Shown in pieces: positions 16,734-26,494 of a DNA stretch of 64,000 nt. The position numbers and the translations under genes were made by a program. Source of the stretch: an uncultured Clostridia bacterium (GTDB lineage Bacteria; Bacillota; Clostridia; Peptostreptococcales; Anaerovoracaceae). The DNA lies in NCBI GenBank assembly GCA_934233735.1, contig CAKQGQ010000006.1:1-64000 (forward strand). Reading direction: 5' to 3'. How positions within the stretch are numbered: position 1 is the stretch's first letter; each line of letters begins with the position of its first letter. The notes under the pieces were generated by a model, which had not been told where the DNA came from, did no database searches, and was given only the letters and a program-made list of their open reading frames with translations.

Positions 16734-18679
16734 TCTTCACCTCCGGAAAGCCATTCCATTATCGTGTTTTCATCTATGATTTCAATCCCGAGTTCGCGGG
16801 CCTTCTTGTTCTTGCCCGAGGTCGAGTTGATGTCATTGTTGATTAAGTAGGAAGTTTTGGCACTTACCGAGCCTGCCACCTTTCCCCCTGCCTTCTCTAT
16901 CTCGGTTTTGAGCGCATCGCGGTTCTCGTAATGTGCAAGCGAGCCCGTGATGACAAAGGTCTTCCCCGCAAGAGCCGTTCCCTGCTCCTCGAAGTTTTCG
17001 TCAAGATGTACCTCTTTCAAAAGGTCGTCAACCATCTTCCTCTTATCAGGGTCGGCAAAAAATGCAAGAAAAGCATCCGCCATAATTTCACCGATTCCGT
17101 CAACTGTAAGCAGTTCTTCCCTCGTAAGGTTCTCGACGCGCTCCCATTTATTCTCGCAAAAACGCGCAATCAGACGGGCGTTTGCCGTACCGATGTTCGG
17201 AATTCCGAGACTGTACAAAAACCGCGCCAAATCGGTATTTCTTGCCTTCTCGACGGAGCTCTTGAGATTGCGGAAGGATTTCTCACCGAAGCCCTCCATT
17301 TTCACAATTTCCTGCTTATATTCCTCAACATGGAAGAGATCCGAAAGTTCCTTGATAAATCCGCGCGCGATGAGTTTTTCTATCGTCATCTCCGAAAGTC
17401 CCTCAATGTTCATCGCATCTCTCGAAACAAAATGCGTAAAGCTTTTAATCTGTTTCGCCAGACACGCGGGATTCGGGCACACGAGGGTTTCCACCCCGTT
17501 CTCTGCCTTTATTGCCGTGTGTGCACCGCATACGGGGCAGTTTTCCGGAACTTCAACATTATTCGATCTTGTAAGATTCTCGGCAATCTGCGGAATAATC
17601 ATGTTTGCCTTATACACCGTTATCGTATCGCCGATTCCGAGCGCAAGCTCACGCATAACGCTGATATTGTGCACCGAAGCACGGCTCACCGTCGTGCCTT
17701 CAAGCTCCACAGGCTCAAAAATCGCAACCGGATTGATAAGTCCCGTCCGCGAAGCGCTCCACTCGATTTCGCTGAGCGTGGTTTCTTTGATTTCGTCCTG
17801 CCATTTAAAAGCAATCGAGTCGCGCGGAAACTTTGCGGTTTCCCCTAGCGACCGTCCGTATTCTATGTCATTATAGCTCAGGACAAGACCGTCCGAAGGC
17901 ACCGGGTTGTCCGCAATCTTTGCCTCAAAGGCGCCAACCGCATCCGAAATCTTCTCTGTCGTTACGCTGACATGCTCCACAACCTGAAAACCTCGTTCCG
18001 CCAGCCAGTCAAACTGCTCGTTTCTTGTCTTAAATTCCACTCCGTCCGCAGACACAAGCGAAAAGGCGAAAAACTGCACATGCCTCTGCGCGGTAATTTC
18101 ATTATTCAGCTGACGCACCGAACCGGAACAGAGATTCCTCGGGTTTTTGTACTTCGCGCCTTCATCCGTAATTTCATCGTTTATCTTCTCAAAATCCGCA
18201 TAGGAAATAACCGCCTCGCCTCTGAGCACGAGCTGCCCCTTGAAGTCGATTGCAAGCGGAAGATTCTCAAAAGTTTTCGCATTTGAAGTAATCACCTCAC
18301 CGATTTCGCCATTTCCACGCGTTACCGCCTTCGCTAGTTTTCCCTCTCCATAGGTCAGCACGATTGTCAGCCCGTCGAGTTTCCATGAAAGCACGCCCTC
18401 CTGCGAGCCAAGCCATGCAGCAAGCGCGCCGACATCCTTGGTCTTATCCAGGGAAAGCATTTTCTTCGGGTGTTTTTCCTTCGGAAGGTCCGAAAGAACC
18501 TCATAGCCGACACGAATCGTCGGGCTGTTCGAAAGCGTAATTCCCGTCTTTCGTTCGAGTTCCTCCAGCTCATCGTAGAGCCTGTCATACTCGTAATTAG
18601 GTATGATTTCTCTGCTTTCCTGATAATATGCTTTCGCCGCCTCGTTCAACAGACGAATCAGCTCTTTCATTCTTTCCAT
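16730..18679 (-). CDS. ligA: NAD-dependent DNA ligase
   Basis: 649 residues with all domains: N-terminal NMN-binding Ia (~1-65), adenylation domain with KLDG (Lys near residue 100), OB fold (~310-390), four-cysteine zinc finger (CPVCG...CPNPACLAKQ), helix-hairpin-helix region (~430-560) and a C-terminal BRCT domain (~567-645, LAGKTFVITGSLAHYENR). It seals nicks using NAD+. Located 13 bp downstream of pcrA, forming pcrA-ligA-acetyltransferase. Confidence 0.97.
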   Translation of the reverse strand: MERMKELIRLLNEAAKAYYQESREIIPNYEYDRLYDELEELERKTGITLSNSPTIRVGYEVLSDLPKEKHPKKMLSLDKTKDVGALAAWLGSQEGVLSWKLDGLTIVLTYGEGKLAKAVTRGNGEIGEVITSNAKTFENLPLAIDFKGQLVLRGEAVISYADFEKINDEITDEGAKYKNPRNLCSGSVRQLNNEITAQRHVQFFAFSLVSADGVEFKTRNEQFDWLAERGFQVVEHVSVTTEKISDAVGAFEAKIADNPVPSDGLVLSYNDIEYGRSLGETAKFPRDSIAFKWQDEIKETTLSEIEWSASRTGLINPVAIFEPVELEGTTVSRASVHNISVMRELALGIGDTITVYKANMIIPQIAENLTRSNNVEVPENCPVCGAHTAIKAENGVETLVCPNPACLAKQIKSFTHFVSRDAMNIEGLSEMTIEKLIARGFIKELSDLFHVEEYKQEIVKMEGFGEKSFRNLKSSVEKARNTDLARFLYSLGIPNIGTANARLIARFCENKWERVENLTREELLTVDGIGEIMADAFLAFFADPDKRKMVDDLLKEVHLDENFEEQGTALAGKTFVITGSLAHYENRDALKTEIEKAGGKVAGSVSAKTSYLINNDINSTSGKNKKARELGIEIIDENTIMEWLSGGEE

Positions 18680-18692
18680 TCTTCGTTCTCCG

Positions 18693-20960
18693 TTATATCT
18701 TTTTCAAAGGGGCGATTCCCTTTGCCATCTTCTTGCGTCCCGCTTCATCAAACAGGATTGTAACCGTTTTGTCATCCGTCTCTATGACCATGCCGCTTCC
18801 GAATTTCGCATGTGAAACGCGGTCGCCGACTGCGAATGCTTGCGCACCGATGCCTCTCGTCGTTTCCTTGACGGACTGCTTCGCGTATTTCAGCGGATCA
18901 TAGCTGCTGCCGCTGCCGCCTCTTGCGGCTGACTGTCCATACGGTCTGTAAGCAGGCTGTGCGAAGCCATCCGGGCTTCCTGTGCTGACGCCCACACGAT
19001 TTTCGGTTCTTCGTCCCGCGACAAATACCGTGTCGCCCGCCTCATCCAGCAGGGAATGATCCAGTTCGCGCAAAAATACGGATTCGCGCATATAGTCGCC
19101 ATGTCCGTACATCACCCTGTAGGCTGCCCCGGTAAGAATCAGCTTTTCCTCAGCTCTCGTCATGCCAACATAGCAAAGCCTGCGTTCCTCTTCCATTCCG
19201 GAGTCGGAGTCCAGCGCCCGATGTCCCGGGAAGAGCCCATCCTCCATGCCCGGAAGAAAGACAATCGGAAATTCCAGCCCCTTCGCACTGTGCATCGTCA
19301 TCAGCGTGACTTTGCCCGCCGCCTCGTCGTATTTATCTGCGTCACTATTCGTCGCAACTCTTTCCAAAAATTCTTCCAGACTTGCCGATTCGTCCGCATT
19401 TTTCTTTTCTTCTTCATAATCGTATATAAACGATTTGAAGTCCATGAGATTCTCAATTCTGCCTTCGGCTTCCACTGTATTCTCATCTTCCAAAGCTTTC
19501 ATATAGCCCGTCCGCACAAGCAGATTATCGTAGATGTCCGAAACGCGCAGATTCTCCCGTTCCTGCCTGCAAAGCAGAAGCACATCCATCATCGCCTTCA
19601 CCGGGCCCACTGCCCGCGGCGGCAGACTGTAGAGCACTTCTTCATCGGTCAATGCATCAAACAGCGACTGCCCTCTGACACGCGCCAAAGCCTCCAGCTT
19701 TCCAAGCGTGGTCGCGCCGATTCCGCGCTTCGGCTCGTTGATAATTCTTTTCAGTGCCAAATCGTCTGCCGGGTTTGCAACCAGACGCATATAGCAGATC
19801 ATGTCCTTGGTCTCTTTTCGGTCATAAAAACTGAAACCCGACAAAATCTGATACGGAATCCCGCGTCGCTTGAGCGCATCTTCAAAAAGCCGCGACTGCG
19901 CATTCGTCCGGTAGAGAATCGCAAAGTCATCATAAGAGCGATTGCGACCCTTCAGCAAATCAATTTCCTGCGCTATGTAATAGGCTTCTTCCTTATCGGT
20001 ATCGCATCGTCTATATACAATTTTATCTCCTGCCTCTTTTGAGGTCCAAAGTTTCTTTTGTTTTCTGCCTCGGTTATTCCGAATCACCGAGTGCGCCGCC
20101 GCCAAAATATTTCCGTACGAGCGATAATTCTGTTCAAGCTTAATGACTTTCGCATCCGGAAAATCCTTTTCGAAATCCAGAATATTCTGAATATCCGCGC
20201 CCCTCCACTGATAAATGCACTGGTCATCATCACCGACCACGCAGAGGTTGCGGTTTGCGCTCGCCAGCAGACGGATGATTTCATACTGCAGGCGATTCGT
20301 GTCCTGATACTCGTCCACCATAATATAATGAAAGCGGCTTTGGTACTCGCGCAGCGCCGCCGGACTTTCCTTCAGCACATGCAGTGCATTGACCAAAAGG
20401 TCGTCAAAATCCATCGCATTATTTTTTCTAAGCTGCGCCTGATAAGCACTGTAAACATTGTAAACAACCTTATTTTTAAACTCGCCGCCGTTGATTTCCA
20501 AAAAAGCTTCCGGGTCGATGTCTGCCTCCTTCTGCTTGCTGATAACCGACAAAAGATATGCCTGCGGGAAGAGCTTTGCGTCTATATTTTGCTCCTTCAT
20601 AATGTTTTTTATCAGCGTTTTCTGGTCCACGGTATCATAAATGACGAAATTTTTCTCATAGCCAACCACATCAAAATGCTCGCGCAGAATCCTAAGACTC
20701 ATCGCGTGAAAGGTCAGAATCCACATTCCCGGGCATCTTCCGACCAGCTTCTCGACACGCTCGCGCATCTCGCCCGCCGCCTTATTCGTAAAGGTAACCG
20801 CTAAAATCTCATACGGACTTATCCCGTTTTCAATCAAATATGCAATTCTATGCGTCATTGTTGCGGTTTTCCCGCTTCCCGCTCCTGCTAAAATCAAAAG
20901 CGGTCCGTCGATATGTCTGACTGCTTCTTGCTGCTGCGGATTTAAGTGGTCTAAGTTCAT
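18693..20960 (-). CDS. pcrA: ATP-dependent DNA helicase PcrA/UvrD
   Basis: 755 residues, a full superfamily-1A helicase. Walker A AGAGSGKT at 25-32, Walker B 'YIMVDEYQDTN', motif III 'CVVGDDDQCIYQWRGA', motif IV 'LEQNYRS', motif V/VI 'MTMHSAKGLEFP' and 'RRLCYVGMTRA'. The C-terminal ~50 residues form the usual Tudor-like tail (AVGDRVSHAKFGSGMV). It unwinds DNA 3' to 5' in repair and replication. GAGGAG precedes the ATG; a likely promoter (TTCCAA, 17 bp, TATACT) lies at 20996-21024 on the minus strand. Confidence 0.97.
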   Translation of the reverse strand: MNLDHLNPQQQEAVRHIDGPLLILAGAGSGKTATMTHRIAYLIENGISPYEILAVTFTNKAAGEMRERVEKLVGRCPGMWILTFHAMSLRILREHFDVVGYEKNFVIYDTVDQKTLIKNIMKEQNIDAKLFPQAYLLSVISKQKEADIDPEAFLEINGGEFKNKVVYNVYSAYQAQLRKNNAMDFDDLLVNALHVLKESPAALREYQSRFHYIMVDEYQDTNRLQYEIIRLLASANRNLCVVGDDDQCIYQWRGADIQNILDFEKDFPDAKVIKLEQNYRSYGNILAAAHSVIRNNRGRKQKKLWTSKEAGDKIVYRRCDTDKEEAYYIAQEIDLLKGRNRSYDDFAILYRTNAQSRLFEDALKRRGIPYQILSGFSFYDRKETKDMICYMRLVANPADDLALKRIINEPKRGIGATTLGKLEALARVRGQSLFDALTDEEVLYSLPPRAVGPVKAMMDVLLLCRQERENLRVSDIYDNLLVRTGYMKALEDENTVEAEGRIENLMDFKSFIYDYEEEKKNADESASLEEFLERVATNSDADKYDEAAGKVTLMTMHSAKGLEFPIVFLPGMEDGLFPGHRALDSDSGMEEERRLCYVGMTRAEEKLILTGAAYRVMYGHGDYMRESVFLRELDHSLLDEAGDTVFVAGRRTENRVGVSTGSPDGFAQPAYRPYGQSAARGGSGSSYDPLKYAKQSVKETTRGIGAQAFAVGDRVSHAKFGSGMVIETDDKTVTILFDEAGRKKMAKGIAPLKKI

Positions 20961-21070
20961 AAATAAATTTCTCCTCGTTGATTACTGTTCTTCTTAGTAT
21001 AACACATAAACGGGTGTCTTGGAATTGCCTTCGCCAAATCGCCAAAATAAATTTTTCGACAAAACCCGAC

Positions 21071-21113
21071 AAAAAAGCCCTTTGGAAAGAAGATTTTTCC
21101 TTTTCCAAAAGGC
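21071..21113 (-). terminator. Intrinsic terminator between the HAD gene and pcrA
   Basis: On the minus strand GCCTTTTGGAAA pairs with TTTCCAAAGGGC, then TTTTTTG. It ends the transcript of the HAD gene (stop at 21146), so pcrA uses its own promoter. Confidence 0.88.
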
Positions 21114-21145
21114 ATAAATATCAGTTCAACTGACCGATAGCTGTT

Positions 21146-21919
21146 TTATTCCGGAATATCTCCGACTCCGTTTAGAATCAGACGCGGTCTGTACGGGAAG
21201 AGGTCGACTTCTTCTCTGCTTGTCACGCCCGACAAAACAAGAATCGGATCCAGTCCGCTTTCCACTCCGCCTATGATGTCTGTATCCATACGATCACCGA
21301 TCATTGCAGCTTCCTCAGAATGCACGCCCAGCATCTTCAGTCCGGTTCTCATCATAAGAGGATTCGGTTTTCCCACGAAATATGCCTGCTTTCCGGTCGC
21401 CATCTCAATCGGCGAGATGAGTGCCCTGCATGCCGGAATAATTCCTCTGGTCGAAGGTCCCGTCATATCGAAATTGGTTCCAATCAGCTTCGCTCCGCCG
21501 CGGACCAGGGACACAGCCTTGCAAATCGTCTCATAATTATAGCTTTGGCTCTCGCCCACGATTACATAATCGGGATCCTTGTCCGTAATGGCAACTCCGC
21601 ACTGATAAAGTGCTCCGACCAATCCCGGTTCTCCGATTACATAGGCATTGCAGTGATGTGTCTGCTCGCTCACAAACTTTGCGGTTGCCATCGCACTTGT
21701 ATAAAAATGACTTTCGTCAATGTCCATTCCCATATTCTGCAGTTTCAGTTTCAGCTCGAGCGGTGTCTGTCCGCTGTTGTTGGTCAGAAACAAGAATTTC
21801 TTGTCTTCTCTGCTAAGCCAGTCTACGAATTCCCTGACTCCCGGCAATAAATTGCCGCCGCGGTAGATTACACCGTCCATATCACAGATAAACCCTTTTT
21901 TTGCTCTCAATTGCTCCAT
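21146..21919 (-). CDS. HAD-IIA family sugar-phosphate phosphatase (NagD-like)
   Basis: 257 residues. Motif I 'ICDMDGVIYRG' gives the nucleophile and acid/base aspartates; motif II 'LFLTNNSGQ'; the C2 cap domain spans ~80-180; motif III/IV 'GKPNPLMM' and 'IGDRMDTDIIGG'. NagD/YutF-type enzymes dephosphorylate nucleotides or sugar phosphates; the substrate is not predictable. It is the last gene of a minus-strand run and is closed by the terminator at 21071-21113. Confidence 0.93.
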   Translation of the reverse strand: MEQLRAKKGFICDMDGVIYRGGNLLPGVREFVDWLSREDKKFLFLTNNSGQTPLELKLKLQNMGMDIDESHFYTSAMATAKFVSEQTHHCNAYVIGEPGLVGALYQCGVAITDKDPDYVIVGESQSYNYETICKAVSLVRGGAKLIGTNFDMTGPSTRGIIPACRALISPIEMATGKQAYFVGKPNPLMMRTGLKMLGVHSEEAAMIGDRMDTDIIGGVESGLDPILVLSGVTSREEVDLFPYRPRLILNGVGDIPE

Positions 21920-21949
21920 ATAATTCCTCCTTATCTTAAAATCACAGTC

Positions 21950-23239
21950 TCAAATAAGCTCCTTATCCAGAAGAAAATCAATTAAATTTATATGCAAAAT
22001 ACCATTATCATCATACCAGCGCTTGCCAATATTCCGCCGCACTACAATTTTAGGAAAGGAATCACCGATAAGAGTAAATGGTCTGATTTCTGTTTCTGCC
22101 TTTTCTTCCGTAGGCATGGGATATGCCGATTGTATATAAGTTCTCTTTCCCCCCGAATTTACCACGAAATCAATTTCTCTCGGCACGCGGACCGAACTGC
22201 CGTTATCATTGAGCGTTCTCGCATAAACAACCCCCACATCAACCGAAAGCTGCCGGATGGCAAGCTCATTATATATGATGTTTTCCATTATGTGTGTCAT
22301 TTCCTGTTGGCGGAAGCCGATTCGCGCATTTCTAAGCCCTATATCCTCGCTGTAATATTTATTTGGAGAATCAAAATAGGATTTCCCCTTTACATCATAA
22401 CGCTTGCTTTCAGAAAAAAGGAAGGCATCTTCCAAATGCCCGATATACGCACGAATCGTATTGCCTGATACCGCACAGCCCTGCTTGGAGTTCAAAGTAT
22501 TGGCAATTTTGGAAGGATTGGTTAATGACCCAATGGATGAGCAAAGTAAGTCTAAAATCTGCTCCAACACATCCTGCCTTTCTATTTTCTTGCGCTCCAC
22601 AATATCTTTAATATACACCTCTGAAAAAAGCGACTTGAGATAATTCATTTTTGCCGCATCGTTTGGTCTCGACAAAATAAGCGGCATGCCCCCATAAAAG
22701 GCATATTCATCAAACGCTTCGTTTTTATCACAGCCCACGGCGGAATAATACTCAGCAAAGCTAAGCGGATGCACCCTGATTTCATCACTCCGCCCCCTGA
22801 ACTCGGTAAGAATATCACTCGAAAGCATTCTGGAATTGCTTCCGGTCACATAAACATCTAAATTGGATAAACTTCTCAAATCATTCAAGGCGTCATAAAA
22901 GGTAATCTTTCTGCCGTCTGCGTTGAATGGGTTTTTTACCTCATCGGACATTTGTATCTCATCAACAAAAAGATAATATTCTTCCTTGCTTCCCTCCACT
23001 TTCTCTCTGACATACGACGAAAGTGTAAGCGGATTCCGATATTGAATGTCTTTCGCAAGGTCAAGCTCAATCGTAATAATTTGTTCCTCTTTTACACCGT
23101 TTTGAAGCAAATAATCTCTGTATATCTTTTTTAGGAGGTATGATTTCCCGCATCTTCTAATGCCTGTAATGACTTTTACCAAACCGTCAAAACGGTATGA
23201 AATCAACTGCTGAAGATAAGAATCTCTCTTAATTTCCAT
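21950..23239 (-). CDS. AAA ATPase with DUF4143 domain
   Basis: 429 residues. N-terminal AAA part with Walker A GIRRCGKS (26-33) and Walker B 'YLFVDEIQM'; a C-terminal DUF4143 region (~205-385) ends in a restriction-endonuclease-like fold with 'EIDFVVNSGGKRTYIQSAY'. These proteins are widespread in anaerobes, often patchy between strains, and their job is unknown; links to defence or mobile DNA have been suggested. It lies 104 bp downstream of a YhcG-type nuclease gene, as an accessory-looking pair. A second, only distantly similar member is at 55822-57171. Confidence 0.88.
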   Translation of the reverse strand: MEIKRDSYLQQLISYRFDGLVKVITGIRRCGKSYLLKKIYRDYLLQNGVKEEQIITIELDLAKDIQYRNPLTLSSYVREKVEGSKEEYYLFVDEIQMSDEVKNPFNADGRKITFYDALNDLRSLSNLDVYVTGSNSRMLSSDILTEFRGRSDEIRVHPLSFAEYYSAVGCDKNEAFDEYAFYGGMPLILSRPNDAAKMNYLKSLFSEVYIKDIVERKKIERQDVLEQILDLLCSSIGSLTNPSKIANTLNSKQGCAVSGNTIRAYIGHLEDAFLFSESKRYDVKGKSYFDSPNKYYSEDIGLRNARIGFRQQEMTHIMENIIYNELAIRQLSVDVGVVYARTLNDNGSSVRVPREIDFVVNSGGKRTYIQSAYPMPTEEKAETEIRPFTLIGDSFPKIVVRRNIGKRWYDDNGILHINLIDFLLDKELI

Positions 23240-23343
23240 AAAGTCCGCTCCGTTTTATTGAAAATTTTCGCCCATAAAGGCTTCCTTATTCATTATTATA
23301 TACTTTATAGCTCTGATTTTCAAGTAAAAAGAGGCGCCAATAA

Positions 23344-24435
23344 CTATTGCGCCACTTCGCGATTTTGCTGCAGATAAAACATTGCCTTTTGAGTTTCAAT
23401 CTCTGCTTTCAGTTCTTCTTCCGTCGGCAGGTATAATTTGTACTTTGAGGCAAATAACTGTTCATTGCCATGCATAACAGAATAACGAGCAATATCATCG
23501 TCGGTATCGGAGCAAAGTACAATACCGATTGTCGGGTTATCACCCTCGCTGCGTTTTAATTCATCATACATACGAATATACATGTCCATCTGTCCTACAT
23601 CTTGATGCGTGATTTTCTCCGTTTTCAGATCAATGAGGACAAAGCATTTCAGTATGTAATTGTAAAACACAAGATCAATGTAATAATCCTGCTTCTCCGT
23701 GTGAATATGCTGCTGTCTTGCCACGAAAGCATATCCTTTTCCCAGTTCCATCAAAAACTTTTGCAAATTAGAAAGAATGCTTTTCTCAAGGTCGCTCTCT
23801 GTAAAATCCGTATCCTGAGGAAATCCTAAGAACTCTGCAACTACCGGGTTTTTGATAAACTCCAGCTTATCGTTTTGATATGATGCGGTTCGTTCTTTCA
23901 TCTCATTTTGGACCGCCTCTTCATTCTGTGTCTTGAGCATACGATAATAATACTGAGAAGAAATGTTCCTCTGCAAAGTACGGACACTCCAAGTCTGTTC
24001 TGCGGCTTCTTGCTCATACCAGTCACGGGCTGTTTTATCATTTACCTGCAAAAGAATACGATAATGTGTCCACGAAAGATATATTCCGGATTTTCCACTC
24101 GCTGAGTGGAAAATCTCAGGGAAGCACTTATAAAAAGAATAAAAGCTGTATAGATTTGTTTTTGTAAATCCTTTACCATACTTTTCAGTCAAGCTTTTTG
24201 ACAATCTTTTTATGACGCTTGCACCATATTCAGAACGAGTTTCACCTTTCAGTTCTTCTTCTGCAATTCGGTATCCGATTAACCAATTTCTTTGGACCAG
24301 TGCAATATTAACTGCCTGATATACAGTTCTTTGCGAGGATTCAATAATCCCGCACATATCTTTCAGCAAATCATCGGTTTTAACAAAATTATCCATAAGA
24401 CTATTTTGACCGAGTTTTTCTAATTTATTCTCCAT
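23344..24435 (-). CDS. YhcG-type PD-(D/E)XK nuclease (DUF1016)
   Basis: About 363 residues from the ATG at 24435, 8 nt after AAGGAG; the longer frame adds 8 residues without a site. The N-terminal helical DUF1016 domain (~15-170; 'NWLIGYRIAEEELKGETRSEYG') is followed by a PD-(D/E)XK fold: 'YYIDLVFYN' supplies the Asp and 'FVLIDLKTE' the D-x-K. The family is frequent near restriction-modification and other defence genes and is thought to be a DNA nuclease. No methylase or restriction subunit is beside it here; the neighbour is the DUF4143 ATPase. Confidence 0.9.
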   Translation of the reverse strand: MENKLEKLGQNSLMDNFVKTDDLLKDMCGIIESSQRTVYQAVNIALVQRNWLIGYRIAEEELKGETRSEYGASVIKRLSKSLTEKYGKGFTKTNLYSFYSFYKCFPEIFHSASGKSGIYLSWTHYRILLQVNDKTARDWYEQEAAEQTWSVRTLQRNISSQYYYRMLKTQNEEAVQNEMKERTASYQNDKLEFIKNPVVAEFLGFPQDTDFTESDLEKSILSNLQKFLMELGKGYAFVARQQHIHTEKQDYYIDLVFYNYILKCFVLIDLKTEKITHQDVGQMDMYIRMYDELKRSEGDNPTIGIVLCSDTDDDIARYSVMHGNEQLFASKYKLYLPTEEELKAEIETQKAMFYLQQNREVAQ

Positions 24436-24462
24436 AGCTATCGCTCCTTGAGTTTTCACTTC

Positions 24463-24495
24463 AAAAAAGGAACTTGAGCATCATGCCCAAGTTCC
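24463..24495. terminator. Bidirectional terminator after lysS
   Basis: GGAACTTGAGCA pairs with TGCCCAAGTTCC (one mismatch), with A/U runs on both sides (24463-24468 and 24498-24503). On the minus strand it ends the greA-lysS transcript just before the YhcG-type gene. Confidence 0.88.
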
Positions 24496-24502
24496 GAATT
24501 TT

Positions 24503-26470
24503 TTAGTACACCTTTGCGCCTGCCGGAATCTGATCATCCAAAAGGATGAAGTTCAGCATTTCTTCGCCGTCGTATTTGTTGACACAGGACAGAAGCATGC
24601 CGTTGCTTTCTTCACCCATCATCTTTCTCGGCGGAAGATTTGTAATCGCAACCGCGGTCTTTCCAACCAGTTCTTCCGGTTCATAATATTCGTGAATACC
24701 CGAAAGAATGATTCTGTCGGTGCCGCTTCCGTCGTTAAGAACGAACTTCAGAAGCTTCTTGCTCTTTGCAACTGCCGTGCATTCTTTGATCTTTACAGCT
24801 CTGAAATCGCAGGCTGCGAAAGAATCAAAATCTACATATTCCTCAAACAAAGGCTCTACTTCGATCTTTGTTTTGTCAAGAACTCTGACTCTCTTCGATT
24901 CTGCATCATCCTTCTTCTCTGCTCCGATCGGCTTCATCGTCGGGAAGAGGATGATGTCACGGATGGATGGTGCATCTGCAATCAGCATGATAACACGGTC
25001 AATGCCGATTCCCAGACCACCTGTCGGCGGAAGACCTACTTCCAAAGCATTTACGAAGTCCATATCCATCGGATGAGCTTCTTCGTCAAGGCCTGCGTCA
25101 AGCTGTGCCTGCTGCTCTGCGAATCTTTCGTACTGGTCGATTGGGTCGTTTAATTCCGAGAATCCGTTGCAGATTTCCCAGCCGTTGATATAGCCTTCAA
25201 AACGACGGGTGATTCTCGGATCAGCCTCACTTCTCTTTGCAAGAGGTGAAATTTCAACCGGATGTCCTGTTACGAATACCGGAACCGGTCCGTCAAGAAC
25301 TCCCGGAAGGTCTTCACAGTATTCTTCGAACATCTCAGCAATGATTTTGCCTCTTGTCCAGTTTTTAACTTCGTCCTTGTCCATTCCGTATTTGATGGCT
25401 TCTGCTCTTGCAGTTTCATCGTCTGCGATGTGGTGGAAATCAATTCCGGTAACTTCACATACGAAGTCGGTCATGTCGATTCTCTTCCAAGGTGGAGTTA
25501 CATCGAATTCCTTGCCCTGGTATTTGATAATCGGTGAACCGTTTACTGCCATCGCTGCCTTGTATACAACCTGCTCGGTTACTTCGATTACGAGTTCCAT
25601 ATCACCGTAAGCCGCATAACATTCCATGGATGTGAACTCAGGATTATGGTTTCTGTCCATACCTTCGTTTCTGAACATCTTGCCCATTTCGTATACTCTG
25701 TCGAGTCCTCCGACGATGAGCCTCTTCAGGAAAAGCTCGTTGGAAATACGAAGCTTCATGTCGATGTCCAGCGTGTTGTGATGTGTATTGAAAGGTCTTG
25801 CGTTTGCTCCGCCTGCGATTGTTGTGAGGATTGGAGTATCTACTTCCAAATATCCGTAGTCTTCTTCCAGAACTCTCTTGATTTCCTTAATGATTCTTGA
25901 GCGCTTGTAGAACATTCCCTGCACTTCCGGATTCATAATCAGGTCAACATATCTCTGGCGGTAACGAATGTCCTGGTCTTTAAGGCCTGACCATTTGTTA
26001 GGAAGAACCTGAATAGACTTGGAAAGAAGAACCACTTTCGTTGCATGAACGGAAACTTCTCCTGTCTTAGTCTTGAAAACTTTTCCTTCGATACCGAGAA
26101 TATCGCCGATATCATATTTCTTAAACCATTGATACTCTTCTGCTCCGATGTCATCTCTCTTTACATACACCTGGATTCTGCCCTGCTTATCCTGAATGTT
26201 AATGAAAGATGCCTTTCCCATATTACGGAATGCCATGATACGTCCGGCAATCGAAACTTCCTGATCTTCCATCGCTTCGAAATTGTCTTTAATATCCTGG
26301 CTGTGCGCCGTCACATCCCATTTTTCAACAAGAAACGGATTTCTGCCGGCTTCCTGTAAATTCTTGAGTTTTTCTCTTCTGACCTGCCTCTGCTCGCTTA
26401 AGACTTCTTCGGAAACCTCTTCAGTTTCCACTTCCGGATTCTGGTTTACTCTTACATCTTCTGTACTCAT
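24503..26470 (-). CDS. lysS: Lysyl-tRNA synthetase with C-terminal tRNA-binding domain
   Basis: 655 residues, about 150 more than the usual bacterial LysRS. Residues ~30-180 hold the anticodon-binding OB fold (VSIAGRIMAFRNMGKASFI), ~190-505 the class II catalytic core with motif 2 'FRNEGMDRNHNPEFT' and motif 3 'GLGIGIDRVIML'. From ~545 a Trbp111/EMAPII-type OB domain follows (FRAVKIKECTAVAKSKKLLK; ITNLPPRKMMG; NGMLLSC), as in MetRS C-termini. The extra domain should raise tRNA affinity. It is co-transcribed after greA (24-bp gap). Confidence 0.96.
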   Translation of the reverse strand: MSTEDVRVNQNPEVETEEVSEEVLSEQRQVRREKLKNLQEAGRNPFLVEKWDVTAHSQDIKDNFEAMEDQEVSIAGRIMAFRNMGKASFINIQDKQGRIQVYVKRDDIGAEEYQWFKKYDIGDILGIEGKVFKTKTGEVSVHATKVVLLSKSIQVLPNKWSGLKDQDIRYRQRYVDLIMNPEVQGMFYKRSRIIKEIKRVLEEDYGYLEVDTPILTTIAGGANARPFNTHHNTLDIDMKLRISNELFLKRLIVGGLDRVYEMGKMFRNEGMDRNHNPEFTSMECYAAYGDMELVIEVTEQVVYKAAMAVNGSPIIKYQGKEFDVTPPWKRIDMTDFVCEVTGIDFHHIADDETARAEAIKYGMDKDEVKNWTRGKIIAEMFEEYCEDLPGVLDGPVPVFVTGHPVEISPLAKRSEADPRITRRFEGYINGWEICNGFSELNDPIDQYERFAEQQAQLDAGLDEEAHPMDMDFVNALEVGLPPTGGLGIGIDRVIMLIADAPSIRDIILFPTMKPIGAEKKDDAESKRVRVLDKTKIEVEPLFEEYVDFDSFAACDFRAVKIKECTAVAKSKKLLKFVLNDGSGTDRIILSGIHEYYEPEELVGKTAVAITNLPPRKMMGEESNGMLLSCVNKYDGEEMLNFILLDDQIPAGAKVY

Positions 26471-26494
26471 TTTCTGTTTTCTTCCTCTCTCGTT

